Positions 1 through 7,796 of a stretch of 64,000 nucleotides of DNA are shown here, piece by piece. How positions within the stretch are numbered: position 1 is the first letter of the stretch; every line of letters starts with the position of its first letter. The stretch spans positions 62,001 through 126,000 of the forward strand of contig NZ_JBFRXP010000008.1 in NCBI RefSeq assembly GCF_041146875.1. Direction: 5' to 3'. A program made the translations under genes and the position numbers. This DNA comes from Igneacidithiobacillus sp041146875 (GTDB taxonomy: Bacteria; Pseudomonadota; Gammaproteobacteria; Acidithiobacillales; Acidithiobacillaceae). A model generated the notes under the pieces. That model saw only the letters and a program-made list of their open reading frames with translations. It was not told the origin of the DNA and searched no databases.

Positions 1-233
1 CGAATGAAGGTTTTGTTGTTGGCTGTTATGTCGTCGAGCGCAAACTTCTCTTTGAGCACACGCAGAATCAGTTTTCGCGAAAGATCCATGGCACTTTCAA
101 AGCGCTGGATCGCGCCATCGCGAACACTCAGCAGCAGGCGAGACTGGGTTTCTTCGGCATAACGGTAGTCACTCAGCGCATCATCCACGGCTTGAACCGC
201 CATATACAAGGCGTCCAGACTGATTTCAGACAT
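1..233 (-). CDS. HEPN / nucleotidyltransferase substrate-binding protein (HI0074-like), partial
   Basis: The C-terminal part is cut by the window start; 77 residues are visible. The stretch with RDGAIQRFESAMDLSRK followed by a leucine/lysine-rich helix matches the all-alpha HI0074/HEPN proteins that partner minimal nucleotidyltransferases, where a similar RDG.IQRFE..ELSWK motif is common. The ATG at 231-233 overlaps the stop of the preceding small gene by 8 bases (ATGTCTGA), so it is translationally coupled to the hsdM locus. The family is known from MNT/HEPN toxin-antitoxin pairs and RM loci; the nucleotidyltransferase partner, if present, lies outside the window. Family assignment is from the motif only. 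Confidence 0.65.
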   Translation of the reverse strand, partial: MSEISLDALYMAVQAVDDALSDYRYAEETQSRLLLSVRDGAIQRFESAMDLSRKLILRVLKEKFALDDITANNKTFI

Positions 234-432
234 GATTCTCCCCCGCTAACTTCAGGTAAACCCCATATTCTCCTTGGTCGTCGATAGCCAATAGCTTGCC
301 TTGTTGCAGAGCGGTCAGGTGTTCCTGCTTCAGCGTGATCAACTGACTGGCCCAGCGTTTTCCAAAAGGTCTTCGGGTTTCTTCTGTATCGAAGGGCGCA
401 TCGACAATCGCAATATATTCATCGCTATTCAT
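226..432 (-). CDS. Small unknown protein in the hsdM operon (68 aa)
   Basis: This 68-residue ORF is fused to its neighbours by an ATGA overlap with the end of hsdM and an 8-base overlap with the HEPN-like gene, which supports it being a real, co-translated gene. It begins MNSDEYIAIVDAPFD, is rich in charged residues, and has no signal peptide or membrane segment. I do not recognise the family. Its position between an RM methyltransferase and a HEPN protein suggests an accessory role in the RM or defence locus, but nothing in the sequence shows a function. Confidence 0.6.
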   Translation of the reverse strand: MNSDEYIAIVDAPFDTEETRRPFGKRWASQLITLKQEHLTALQQGKLLAIDDQGEYGVYLKLAGENHV

Positions 433-2126
433 AAATTAAACCCCAACCCCGCCAAATTCTTCTTAATCTCACTTTCCAGCTTGGCACTCTCGGCAAACTG
501 CTCCGCCAGTTGCGCTGTGAGCCGCGCCATTTTGTCGGCAAAGGCTTCGCCGTCGTCTTCTTGCTCTTCGGCGCCCACGTAACGCCCTGGGGTCAGCACA
601 TGCTCGTGCTTGCGGATGTCGGCGAGCGATGCCGAATAGCAGTAGCCAGCCACATCTTCGTAACCTTCACCCAACTGCCAGGCGTGGAAGGTGTCGGCTA
701 CTTTCTTGATGTCGTCCACCGTGAAGTCGCGCAGTACGCGGTCTTTCATGTAGCCAAGCTGGCGGGCGTCGATGAATAGGAACTGACCGCGCCGGTCGCG
801 TTTGCTTTTGGTCAGCGCCAAGCCGTTGCGCTTGTCGCGGGTGAGGAACCAGATGCAGGCCGGGATTTGCGTGTTGGTGAAGAGCTGGCCGGGCAGTGCG
901 ACCATGCATTCCACGTAATCGTCTTCCACCAGCCGCTTGCGGATTTCGCCTTCGTTGTTGGTATTGCTGCTCATGGAGCCGTTGGCCAGTAGCAACGCCA
1001 TGCTGCCCGCCGGTGCCAGATGGTAGAGCATGTGCTGCAGCCAGGCGAAGTTGGCGTTGCCCTGGGGCGGGGTGCCGGCGATCCAGCGCGGGTCGTTTTC
1101 CAGCTTGGCGTTCCACCATTCCTTCATGTTGAAGGGCGGGTTGGCCATGACGAAATCGGCGCGCAGATCGGGGTGCAGGTCGCCCAGCAGGGTGTCGCCC
1201 GGTGCGCCGCCGAAGTTGAAGTCGATGCCACGGATGGCCATGTTCATGGCGGCCAGACGCCAGGTGGTGGGGTTACTTTCCTGACCGTAGACGCTGATCT
1301 GGCCCTGGTTGATCTTGCCGCCGTGCTGTTCGATGAATTCCTCGCTCTGCACAAAGAAGCCACCCGAACCCATGGCGGGGTCGTACACCCGACCCTTGAA
1401 GGGTTGCAGCATTTCGACGATGAGCGTGACGATGCTTTTGGGCGTGTAGTACTGGCCGCCCTTTTTGCCTTCGGCCAAGGCGAATTGCCCAAGAAAGTAT
1501 TCATAGACGTGGCCGAGGATGTCTTTGCTTTTGAGGCCCAGCGGCTGGCCGTTGTAGTCCTTACGGTTAAAGTCGGTATCGGAGAAGTGGGCGATCAGGT
1601 CGGCCAGTTTGTGGCTGTCGATCTGGGTGCGGGCGAAGTCCTTGTTGAGCACGTTCTTGAGCTTTTTCTCGTTTTCGCGCTCGATGGCCTCCATGGCGTT
1701 GTCGATCAGCCAGCCGACGCTGCGCATTTCTTCTGGTTCGTCTTTACCCGGTTTATTCCACGGCAGCGGTGCCTTGGGCGGCAACTGGGCGCAGTCGCGC
1801 AGGGTCTGCCAGCGCGCTTCCAGCGGCACCCAGAAGACGTTGTTCTCGGTGTAGTAGTCGCGCACCTCCAGTTCGGCGGCGATGTCGGCCGCATAGTCTT
1901 CGGGGTAGTCCGCGGGGTCCATGTAGTAATCGTGGTCGGGGTTCTGGAATTGTTCGCGCAGTTCTTTCTGGCGTTCCTCGAAGGCGTCGGAGACGTATTT
2001 CAGGAAGATCAGACCCAGCACCACGTGCTTATAGACGGCGGCATCCAGGTTGGAGCGCAGCTTGTCGGCGGCGGTCCAGAGCTTTTTTTCGAGGTCATTG
2101 AAAAACTGTTGTTCGATGGAGTGCAT
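429..2126 (-). CDS. hsdM: Type I restriction-modification system, methyltransferase subunit HsdM
   Basis: A 565-residue N6-adenine DNA methyltransferase. The N-terminal ~150 residues form the HsdM_N helical bundle (starts MHSIEQQFFNDLEKKLW; contains VLGLIFLKYVSDAFEER). The SAM-binding motif I is YDPAMGSGGFF near residue 250 and the catalytic motif IV is ANPPFN near residue 330; GGQYYTPKSIV just before motif I is typical of HsdM. The length is normal for the family. HsdM works with HsdS and HsdR; neither is visible and they would be expected leftward, beyond the window. A GGGAAG ribosome-binding sequence precedes the ATG. It is the first gene of a minus-strand operon with the two small genes that follow. 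Confidence 0.95.
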   Translation of the reverse strand: MHSIEQQFFNDLEKKLWTAADKLRSNLDAAVYKHVVLGLIFLKYVSDAFEERQKELREQFQNPDHDYYMDPADYPEDYAADIAAELEVRDYYTENNVFWVPLEARWQTLRDCAQLPPKAPLPWNKPGKDEPEEMRSVGWLIDNAMEAIERENEKKLKNVLNKDFARTQIDSHKLADLIAHFSDTDFNRKDYNGQPLGLKSKDILGHVYEYFLGQFALAEGKKGGQYYTPKSIVTLIVEMLQPFKGRVYDPAMGSGGFFVQSEEFIEQHGGKINQGQISVYGQESNPTTWRLAAMNMAIRGIDFNFGGAPGDTLLGDLHPDLRADFVMANPPFNMKEWWNAKLENDPRWIAGTPPQGNANFAWLQHMLYHLAPAGSMALLLANGSMSSNTNNEGEIRKRLVEDDYVECMVALPGQLFTNTQIPACIWFLTRDKRNGLALTKSKRDRRGQFLFIDARQLGYMKDRVLRDFTVDDIKKVADTFHAWQLGEGYEDVAGYCYSASLADIRKHEHVLTPGRYVGAEEQEDDGEAFADKMARLTAQLAEQFAESAKLESEIKKNLAGLGFNL

Positions 2127-2216
2127 AACGGCTTCCCAAAACTCTGCGGTATGGACGATCCCGTAAAAAAGGATACCCCATTGCCCCGGCGGCAGGTACT
2201 TGCCCTCCCCGATGCC

Positions 2217-3305
2217 TCAAGCGCTGGCGAGGGTCGCCAAGAAATGTTGCGCGATCTGCTCCGCCGCGAAGCCGGCGGCAAAACTTGGCCCGGCGGCCCC
2301 CAGGCCCTCGCGCAATGCGGCGTCGGAGGCCAGACGTAGAACCCCATCGCGCCAAGCATCCCCATCCCCCGGCGGCAGGAGCAGACCCGTTTGCCCCGGC
2401 GCAAAGCTCTCGGGGATACCGCCCATGGCCGCCCCTAGCACTGGCGTTCCACAGGCTTGGGCCTCCAGACAAACGCGGCCGAAGGTATCGGGTTCAATGG
2501 ATGGCAAGGCCAGGGCATCCATCACGCTGTACCAGGGCGTGACCGGGTTCTGCCAGCCCTGCACATGCTGCCATTCCCGCCCCGCCAGGCGCGCCCGCAA
2601 GTCCGGCTCATGGGCACCACCGCCCAGCCACAGGCCCTGAATCCTGGGGTTGACGGCGTGGGCCGCGTCGATGGCATCGGCCAGCACAAAAACGCCCTTG
2701 CCCCGGTGCCAGGCGCCCCCAAAGCCCACGACAAAATCCTCCGGCGACAGGCCCAAGCGTTGGCGCGCCGTCGTCCGGGCCTCGACATCCCGCGCAAAAT
2801 CGCTCAGGAATAGGGGATTCGGCAAGACCTCCACCCGCGCGGCGGGAATCCCTTGGGCCAGCAGACGTTCGCGCAGGTATTCAGAGATGGCGATCAGGCG
2901 CAGGGGCCAGCGCGCAAGCAGCCAGCGGGTGCTGGGACGCAGGCGCAGGTCCATGTGGCGGAACAGGATCAACGGGCAGCCTGCCGCCCGGCTGAGGAGG
3001 GCCAACGGCCAATACTCCTTGCTGAAACTACCGACCACCGCCTGCGGGCGGAGCGCCCGCAAGGCCCGCCACAGGGCACGCAGCCCATCGGGGTCGGCAC
3101 TGTTGCGGAAGCGACCGTAGTGCACCTGTACCCCAGTGCCCACCAGGGCCGCCGCAATCTTTCCCTCGGGGTGCACCAGGGCGTGGACCTCGACACCGGC
3201 CTCGGCCAAGGCACGACAAAGGGTGATCATGTGGGTTTCCGTCCCACCGCCCCCCGGATTGGTGCCCACCCAGAGTAAGCGAATCCCCCTGCAGTTTGCA
3301 GGCAC
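2217..3305 (-). CDS. Glycosyltransferase family 4 (GT-B fold)
   Basis: A 362-residue cytosolic GT-B glycosyltransferase. The N-terminal domain begins LLWVGTNPGGGGTETHM, the glycine-rich loop that contacts acceptor and donor; the C-terminal nucleotide-sugar domain has GFGGAWHRGKG and the E(x7)E region PSIEPDTFGRVCLEAQACG typical of GT4 retaining enzymes. It closes a minus-strand group with a deacetylase and a GT2 enzyme, from which it is separated by a BrnTA module. The likely role is addition of a sugar to a surface polysaccharide or lipid-linked glycan; donor and acceptor cannot be read from sequence. Confidence 0.85.
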   Translation of the reverse strand: MPANCRGIRLLWVGTNPGGGGTETHMITLCRALAEAGVEVHALVHPEGKIAAALVGTGVQVHYGRFRNSADPDGLRALWRALRALRPQAVVGSFSKEYWPLALLSRAAGCPLILFRHMDLRLRPSTRWLLARWPLRLIAISEYLRERLLAQGIPAARVEVLPNPLFLSDFARDVEARTTARQRLGLSPEDFVVGFGGAWHRGKGVFVLADAIDAAHAVNPRIQGLWLGGGAHEPDLRARLAGREWQHVQGWQNPVTPWYSVMDALALPSIEPDTFGRVCLEAQACGTPVLGAAMGGIPESFAPGQTGLLLPPGDGDAWRDGVLRLASDAALREGLGAAGPSFAAGFAAEQIAQHFLATLASA

Positions 3306-3306
3306 C

Positions 3307-3576
3307 TCAGTTGTCCGTGCGCGCCAAATCTGCCTCCAGCAGCATCCGCACGTAGCGGGTGTAGGGCAACCCCTTACGCGCCGCTTTGGCCTTGATGGCC
3401 TCCAATAGTGCCGGAGGCAAACGCATGTTCAAGGCAGCTTCCTTCCGGGAAAACTCAAAGCCCATCGGCCGAAAACCGGACAGATCATATTCCGCGAGAT
3501 TGGCTTCGCTGACGAAGGCCTCTGCAGCCTCGTCATTCGGCAAGGACGGCAATGGTTTAAGCCGTTTGTTGCTCAT
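3307..3576 (-). CDS. brnA: BrnA-like antitoxin (CopG-type ribbon-helix-helix)
   Basis: An 89-residue antitoxin. The N-terminal half, with YDLSGFRPMGFEFSRKE, is the toxin-facing segment; the C-terminal LNMRLPPALLEAIKAKAAR and YTRYVRMLLE form the ribbon-helix-helix DNA-binding fold found in CopG/BrnA antitoxins. It follows and overlaps the toxin gene by 20 bases, the usual BrnT-BrnA order. The complex is expected to repress its own promoter. It ends one base before the adjacent glycosyltransferase gene starts, so the module is embedded in the glycan gene group. Confidence 0.8.
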   Translation of the reverse strand: MSNKRLKPLPSLPNDEAAEAFVSEANLAEYDLSGFRPMGFEFSRKEAALNMRLPPALLEAIKAKAARKGLPYTRYVRMLLEADLARTDN

Positions 3577-3859
3577 AATGCTCTATCTCCTTCCGATGCA
3601 TGTAACGGGCGCTGATGGGGCGGATCCAGCTTTGCCCCTCCCAGTCTTGCAAGCAAAACACAATGAAGAGATAGCGCCCTTGCGCATTTTTGCCAATCGC
3701 CCGTACCCTCGGTTCCTGCGGGCAAGGATCTGGAAAAACGGCGGGGCACCCTGCAAAAACCGCTTCAATCTCTGCGCGGGAAACACCATGCTTGCCGCAC
3801 TTAGGCCAATTACCAGTGTCCCAAAGAAAGCCAGCTACCTGCACGAGAAAATCCACCAC
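3557..3859 (-). CDS. brnT: BrnT-family toxin (ribonuclease)
   Basis: A 100-residue BrnT/DUF497-type toxin, a RelE-fold ribonuclease in characterised members. Diagnostic segments are GFLWDTGNWPKCGKHGVS at the N-terminus, RAIGKNAQGRYLFIVF in the middle, and ISARYMHRKEIEHYE at the end, which aligns with the family's ISAR..RKE..YE signature. The start used is GTG; in-frame GTG codons 3 and 15 bases downstream are alternatives, so the N-terminus is uncertain by up to 5 residues. It overlaps the antitoxin gene by 20 bases. Confidence 0.8.
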   Translation of the reverse strand: MVDFLVQVAGFLWDTGNWPKCGKHGVSRAEIEAVFAGCPAVFPDPCPQEPRVRAIGKNAQGRYLFIVFCLQDWEGQSWIRPISARYMHRKEIEHYEQQTA

Positions 3860-3896
3860 AAATGTCTACACAAAATACAACAGCGCGGACCGGAGC

Positions 3897-4613
3897 TCAA
3901 TGGCGGTCCTCGTGCCGGGTGAGGATCTGCAAGGGGAAGACATGGGGCGCGTGGTGCCCGCCCACGCTCACCCGTGGCAGGGACCAGAGGGATTCACCGG
4001 GTCGGGCCCGCCCGCGGCGCACGGTTACCGCAGCGGCATACCCCGCAGCCTGGGCCGCCGTCATCTCCCGCTCGCCGGCTTCGCCGTAGGGATAGCAGAA
4101 TTGGGTCACCGGCAGCCCCAGTAGCTCTTCCAGATCCTGCCGACTGCCACGGATTTCGCCCTCCAGATCCGTAGCCGCCAACTGCGGCAGATGCGGGTGC
4201 GTGCGGGTATGGGCACCGATTTCCATGCCCGCTGCCTGCCACGCCCGCAGCCCCGTCGCATCCATGAGCGGCTTGCGCACCCCCAACTGTTCGGCATCCC
4301 AGCGGTTGTAGCTCCCCACCGCCCCACTCACCACAAAGCAGGTGGCGCTGAAACCCAAGCCGCGCAACACCGGCAGGGCATGTTCCAGATTGTCCACATA
4401 GCCATCGTCAAAGGTGACGACGGCCACCTTGCCCTCGCGCTCACCCCGCAACCAGGGCAGGGCCGCGCCCATGGACAAGCCCTGATAACCCAATCGGCGC
4501 AAGAGCTGCATCTGCCGCGCAAAACGCCCCGGCGATACATAGAGCCCGCGCAGCTTCACCCCCCGCGGGGCCGCGGCAATATTGTGGTACATCAGGATGG
4601 GGATGGGGCGCAT
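3897..4613 (-). CDS. Polysaccharide deacetylase (NodB homology domain)
   Basis: A 238-residue metal-dependent carbohydrate esterase 4 protein. Motif 1 is VVTFDDGY (catalytic and metal-binding Asp pair) near residue 67; motif 2 is HTRTHPHL, giving the H(x3)H metal ligands; CYPYGE is the third motif. No signal peptide is evident, so it may act in the cytoplasm on a lipid-linked sugar, as some ArnD-like enzymes do. Its start overlaps the stop of the upstream GT2 gene (TGATG), so the two are translated as a unit. Substrate unknown; the context suggests deacetylation of an N-acetyl or N-formyl sugar transferred by the GT2 enzyme. Confidence 0.88.
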   Translation of the reverse strand: MRPIPILMYHNIAAAPRGVKLRGLYVSPGRFARQMQLLRRLGYQGLSMGAALPWLRGEREGKVAVVTFDDGYVDNLEHALPVLRGLGFSATCFVVSGAVGSYNRWDAEQLGVRKPLMDATGLRAWQAAGMEIGAHTRTHPHLPQLAATDLEGEIRGSRQDLEELLGLPVTQFCYPYGEAGEREMTAAQAAGYAAAVTVRRGRARPGESLWSLPRVSVGGHHAPHVFPLQILTRHEDRH

Positions 4614-5575
4614 CAGGACTCGGGGTCGAGGTGCACGCTATTACGCAGCACGTAGGTCGTCTTCCCCTGCCCTTCAAAATAGACGCGCGAGAGCATCTCG
4701 GCGACGATGCCGGTATTGAGAAACTGCAGACCCGCGAGAAAGAACAGCACCCCGGCAATGAGCATGGGCCGCCCAGAAATAGCTGCACCCTCGGCAAATT
4801 TGTCGATGAAGAGATAAATCAACATCCCCGAACCGATAAACAGCGAAAAGAGCCCGACGACACCAAAAAAATGCATGGGACGCTGGCTGTAGCCCAAGAA
4901 GAATTTGACGAAGAGGAGGTCGACCAGCACGCGAAAGGTACGCGAAATCCCGTACTTGCTCTTGCCCGCCCGGCGCGCGTGATGGCGTACCGGCACCTCG
5001 ACAATGCGGTCCGTATAGGTGAGGGTAGAGAGCCAGGCCGGAATGAAGCGGTGCATCTCACCGTACAGGCGCACCCCCTTGAGCACCGAGGCGCGGTAGG
5101 CCTTGAGGGTACAGCCGTAGTCATGCAGGCGCACACCGGTCAGACGGCGGATGAGGCGATTGGCAATGCGCGACGGAATCTTGCGCAATAACAGGCCGTC
5201 CTGGCGGTTCTTGCGCCAACCGGCGACCACGTCCAGCCGTTCCTCCAGCAGGCGATGGGCCAGGGGTAGGATGTCGAGGGGGTCATTTTGCAGGTCGGCG
5301 TCCAGGGTCACGATCACCTCTCCCTGGGCGGCATCGATGCCCGCCTGCATGGCCGCCGTCTGACCAAAATTGCGCTGCAGGTGGAGAATCTTGAGGCTCG
5401 ACCCCCAGGCCTCGGCGGCCCGATCCAGGGCAGCGGCGCTGCCATCCCGGCTGCCGTCGTCGACGATAATGACCTCGGCATCAGCATCAGCTAACGCGGC
5501 GCGCAAGGCTTCTACCAAGGGCTCCACGTTTTCGATTTCGTTGTACAACGGGATGACGACAGAAAGTTCAGGCAT
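4613..5575 (-). CDS. Glycosyltransferase family 2, dolichyl/undecaprenyl-phosphate sugar synthase type
   Basis: A 320-residue GT2 enzyme beginning MPELSVVIPLYNEIENV. GT-A motifs are VIIVDDGSRDGS and VTLDADLQNDP (the metal-binding DxD equivalent), with QRNFGQTAAMQAGID between; the C-terminal third has two hydrophobic segments (MHFFGVVGLFSLFIGSGML and PMLIAGVLFFLAGLQF) that anchor it in the membrane, as in ArnC/DPM1/GtrB relatives. The ATG at 5573-5575 was chosen over a start 33 codons upstream because it opens the conserved fold and overlaps the stop of the Nudix gene by 8 bases. It probably makes an undecaprenyl-phosphate-linked sugar; the sugar is unknown. Confidence 0.88.
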   Translation of the reverse strand: MPELSVVIPLYNEIENVEPLVEALRAALADADAEVIIVDDGSRDGSAAALDRAAEAWGSSLKILHLQRNFGQTAAMQAGIDAAQGEVIVTLDADLQNDPLDILPLAHRLLEERLDVVAGWRKNRQDGLLLRKIPSRIANRLIRRLTGVRLHDYGCTLKAYRASVLKGVRLYGEMHRFIPAWLSTLTYTDRIVEVPVRHHARRAGKSKYGISRTFRVLVDLLFVKFFLGYSQRPMHFFGVVGLFSLFIGSGMLIYLFIDKFAEGAAISGRPMLIAGVLFFLAGLQFLNTGIVAEMLSRVYFEGQGKTTYVLRNSVHLDPES

Positions 5576-6566
5576 GGGAGTCCCAGGCAGAAAGAAAAGC
5601 ACGGGTGGCGACCGCGGGGTCAGCGGCCTCAAGAATTCCTGACAACACCGCAACCCCGTGGGCACCAGAAGCACGCGCCGTTGCCACCCGCTCGGGTGTC
5701 ATCCCGCCGAGGGCGATCACCGGCAGCGCCGCTGGCGCTACGATCTCGGCAAAACGCTCGGCACCCAGGGCCACTGCATCGGGATGCGTCTGGGTGGCAA
5801 AAAGCGGCGAGAGCAAGGCATAACGGGCGCCCAGCTCGGCGGCATGTTCCAGGCATTCAGCAGAGTGGCAGGAAACGCCAAAGGGCAAGTCCGGCGCATG
5901 CGTAGCCGCCCGCAGCCGCGCCTCGGTCCAGTGCAGCCCGGTACACGGCCACTGCGGCAAGGGCTCGGGATGATTGAGAAAAACCTGTACGCCAGTCTCC
6001 CGTGCCTGACGCAAAAAGACCGACATCGCCGCCGCCAATCCCGGCGCCACGACTTCCTTGACGCGCAGGATCACGCCTCGGAGCCCACCGTCGATGGCTG
6101 CGGTCAGGGCGGGCAAAAATTGCTCCGCTGCCACCCGCGCCGGGTCGGCGATCAACCACAGGGGCGGTTGTGGCAGCTCTTCGGCCAGCAGTTTCGCCAC
6201 TACCGGTAGGTTAGGCGCCAGACAATTCAGGGAAGCAATCTCCCAGGGATACACCCAGCGAATCTGCTGCCCTTCCCGCCCGTAGGGCTCCCCCTCCCAG
6301 CTCCGCACCCGGAAAAAGTGCAGCGCTACAGTGCGTTCGGGATAGGGATGATCACGGCGCAGAAGCAGCTCCGCATGCCCAACACGAATGCCTATTTCCT
6401 CGTCCAGCTCGCGCGTGAGGGCCGCCTCCGGCGCCTCGCCGGGCTCGATCTTACCCCCCGGAAACTCCCAAAAGCCGGGCCAAGGTTTGCCTTCCGGCCG
6501 CAACGACACCAGCACCCGCCCGTCGGCACGCTGTAAGACCCCGGTGGCCACGGGTACTACGGCCAT
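5568..6566 (-). CDS. Nudix hydrolase (MutT-type) fused to a ThiE/TenI-like domain
   Basis: A 332-residue two-domain protein. Residues ~1-130 are a MutT-like Nudix hydrolase with the full Nudix box GGKIEPGEAPEAALTREL..EE. (G-x5-E-x7-RE-x2-EE-x-G pattern), expected to remove oxidised nucleoside triphosphates. Residues ~135-330 form a TIM-barrel of the thiamine-phosphate synthase/TenI family (ending VIALGGMTPERVATARASGAHGVAVLSGI). This fusion is a recurrent proteobacterial architecture; the role of the second domain is not established. The gene follows argJ by 3 bases and is co-transcribed with secA-argJ. Confidence 0.88.
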   Translation of the reverse strand: MAVVPVATGVLQRADGRVLVSLRPEGKPWPGFWEFPGGKIEPGEAPEAALTRELDEEIGIRVGHAELLLRRDHPYPERTVALHFFRVRSWEGEPYGREGQQIRWVYPWEIASLNCLAPNLPVVAKLLAEELPQPPLWLIADPARVAAEQFLPALTAAIDGGLRGVILRVKEVVAPGLAAAMSVFLRQARETGVQVFLNHPEPLPQWPCTGLHWTEARLRAATHAPDLPFGVSCHSAECLEHAAELGARYALLSPLFATQTHPDAVALGAERFAEIVAPAALPVIALGGMTPERVATARASGAHGVAVLSGILEAADPAVATRAFLSAWDSHA

Positions 6567-6569
6567 GTT

Positions 6570-7787
6570 CTAGCTCCGGTAATCGGCGTTGATGCGCACA
6601 TAGTCATAGGAAAGGTCGCAGGTCCAGATCTGCTCTTCTGCCGTTCCCCGCCCAAGTGCGACATGGATGGGAATCTCGGCCTGGGCCATGACCGCCTGCC
6701 CGGCCTCTTCCGTATACCCGAGGGCACGGGCACCATCCTGCACGATGCAGAGATCGCCCAAGTGAATTTGCACCCGCTCGACGTCGAGATCCTCGATCCC
6801 TGCCGAGCCGATGGCGGCAAGCAGGCGCCCCCAGTTGGGATCAGAGGCAAAAAACGCCGTCTTGATGAGAGGACTGTGGGCCATGCGGTAGGCCACCTGC
6901 AAACATTCTGCCTCGCTGCGCCCGCCGCTGACGCGAATGGGGATAAACTTGCTCGCCCCTTCTCCATCACGAACGATGGCCTGCGCCAGCTCCATGGCTA
7001 CCGCGGTAATCGCTTCCACCAGGACCGCGGCATCGGCCAGGGCGAGCAGTGCATTGCCGGCCTGCCCGGTGGCGATCAGCATGCAGGCATCGTTGGTGGA
7101 CATGTCGCCATCAACGGTGATGCGATTAAAGGAACGATTCACCGCCTGCTCCAGAATCGGGCGCAGGGCCTCCGGCGCGACAGCGGCATCGGTGGCAATG
7201 TAGGCCAGCATGGTGGCCATATCCGGGCGAATCATGCCCGAGCCTTTGGCAATGCCGGTGACGGTCACGCGCTTGCCGTCGATCTCCAGCTGTCGCGAGG
7301 CGCCCTTGGCAACGGTGTCGGTGGTGAGGATGGCGCTCGCCGCCTCCAGCCAGCGGTCCTCGGCCAGATTCGCCACACAGGCCGGCAAGGCAGCAGCAAT
7401 CTTGCCCGCCAGATCTATCGGTTCGCCAATTACGCCGGTAGAAAAGGGCAAAACCTGCTGCGGCTGGCAACCCAGAGCATCAGCCACCACCCGGCAGCTA
7501 TTCTCCGCAGTATGCTGGCCCTGCGCACCCGTTCCCGCATTGGCATTTCCGGTATTGATCACCAGGGCCCGAATGCCTTGCCCAGCGGCAAGGTGCGCCT
7601 CGGCTACCAGTACGGGTGCCGCACGAAAGCGGTTACGGGTAAAAACGCCCGCCACCTGTGTACCCGGCGCCAGCGCCAGCAGGGTCAGGTCGCGGCGGCC
7701 AGCATAGCGGATATGTGCCTCGGTAACGGCAATCCGCACACCAGCCACTGTCAGGAGAGAACTCGGGGGATCAAGGGCAACAGGCAT
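6570..7787 (-). CDS. argJ: Bifunctional ornithine acetyltransferase / N-acetylglutamate synthase ArgJ
   Basis: A 405-residue ArgJ. It transfers acetyl from N-acetylornithine to glutamate, closing the cyclic arginine pathway, and in bifunctional members also acetylates glutamate from acetyl-CoA. The self-cleavage site lies in KGSGMIRPDMATMLAYIATDA: the Thr of ATML becomes the N-terminal nucleophile of the beta chain. Other family signatures are VFTRNRFRAAPV, NTGNANAGTG and SDPNWGRLLAAIG. Length is normal. It lies 9 bases after secA, an arrangement seen in other beta/gamma-proteobacteria. Mono- or bifunctionality cannot be decided from sequence alone. Confidence 0.97.
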   Translation of the reverse strand: MPVALDPPSSLLTVAGVRIAVTEAHIRYAGRRDLTLLALAPGTQVAGVFTRNRFRAAPVLVAEAHLAAGQGIRALVINTGNANAGTGAQGQHTAENSCRVVADALGCQPQQVLPFSTGVIGEPIDLAGKIAAALPACVANLAEDRWLEAASAILTTDTVAKGASRQLEIDGKRVTVTGIAKGSGMIRPDMATMLAYIATDAAVAPEALRPILEQAVNRSFNRITVDGDMSTNDACMLIATGQAGNALLALADAAVLVEAITAVAMELAQAIVRDGEGASKFIPIRVSGGRSEAECLQVAYRMAHSPLIKTAFFASDPNWGRLLAAIGSAGIEDLDVERVQIHLGDLCIVQDGARALGYTEEAGQAVMAQAEIPIHVALGRGTAEEQIWTCDLSYDYVRINADYRS

Positions 7788-7796
7788 GACGGCTCC

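Noticed and set aside
1020..2339. Long plus-strand ORF (439 codons) opposite hsdM
   Set aside because: It lies fully antisense to a clear HsdM and continues into intergenic sequence; its His/Val-rich translation has no family features. Shadow of codon bias.
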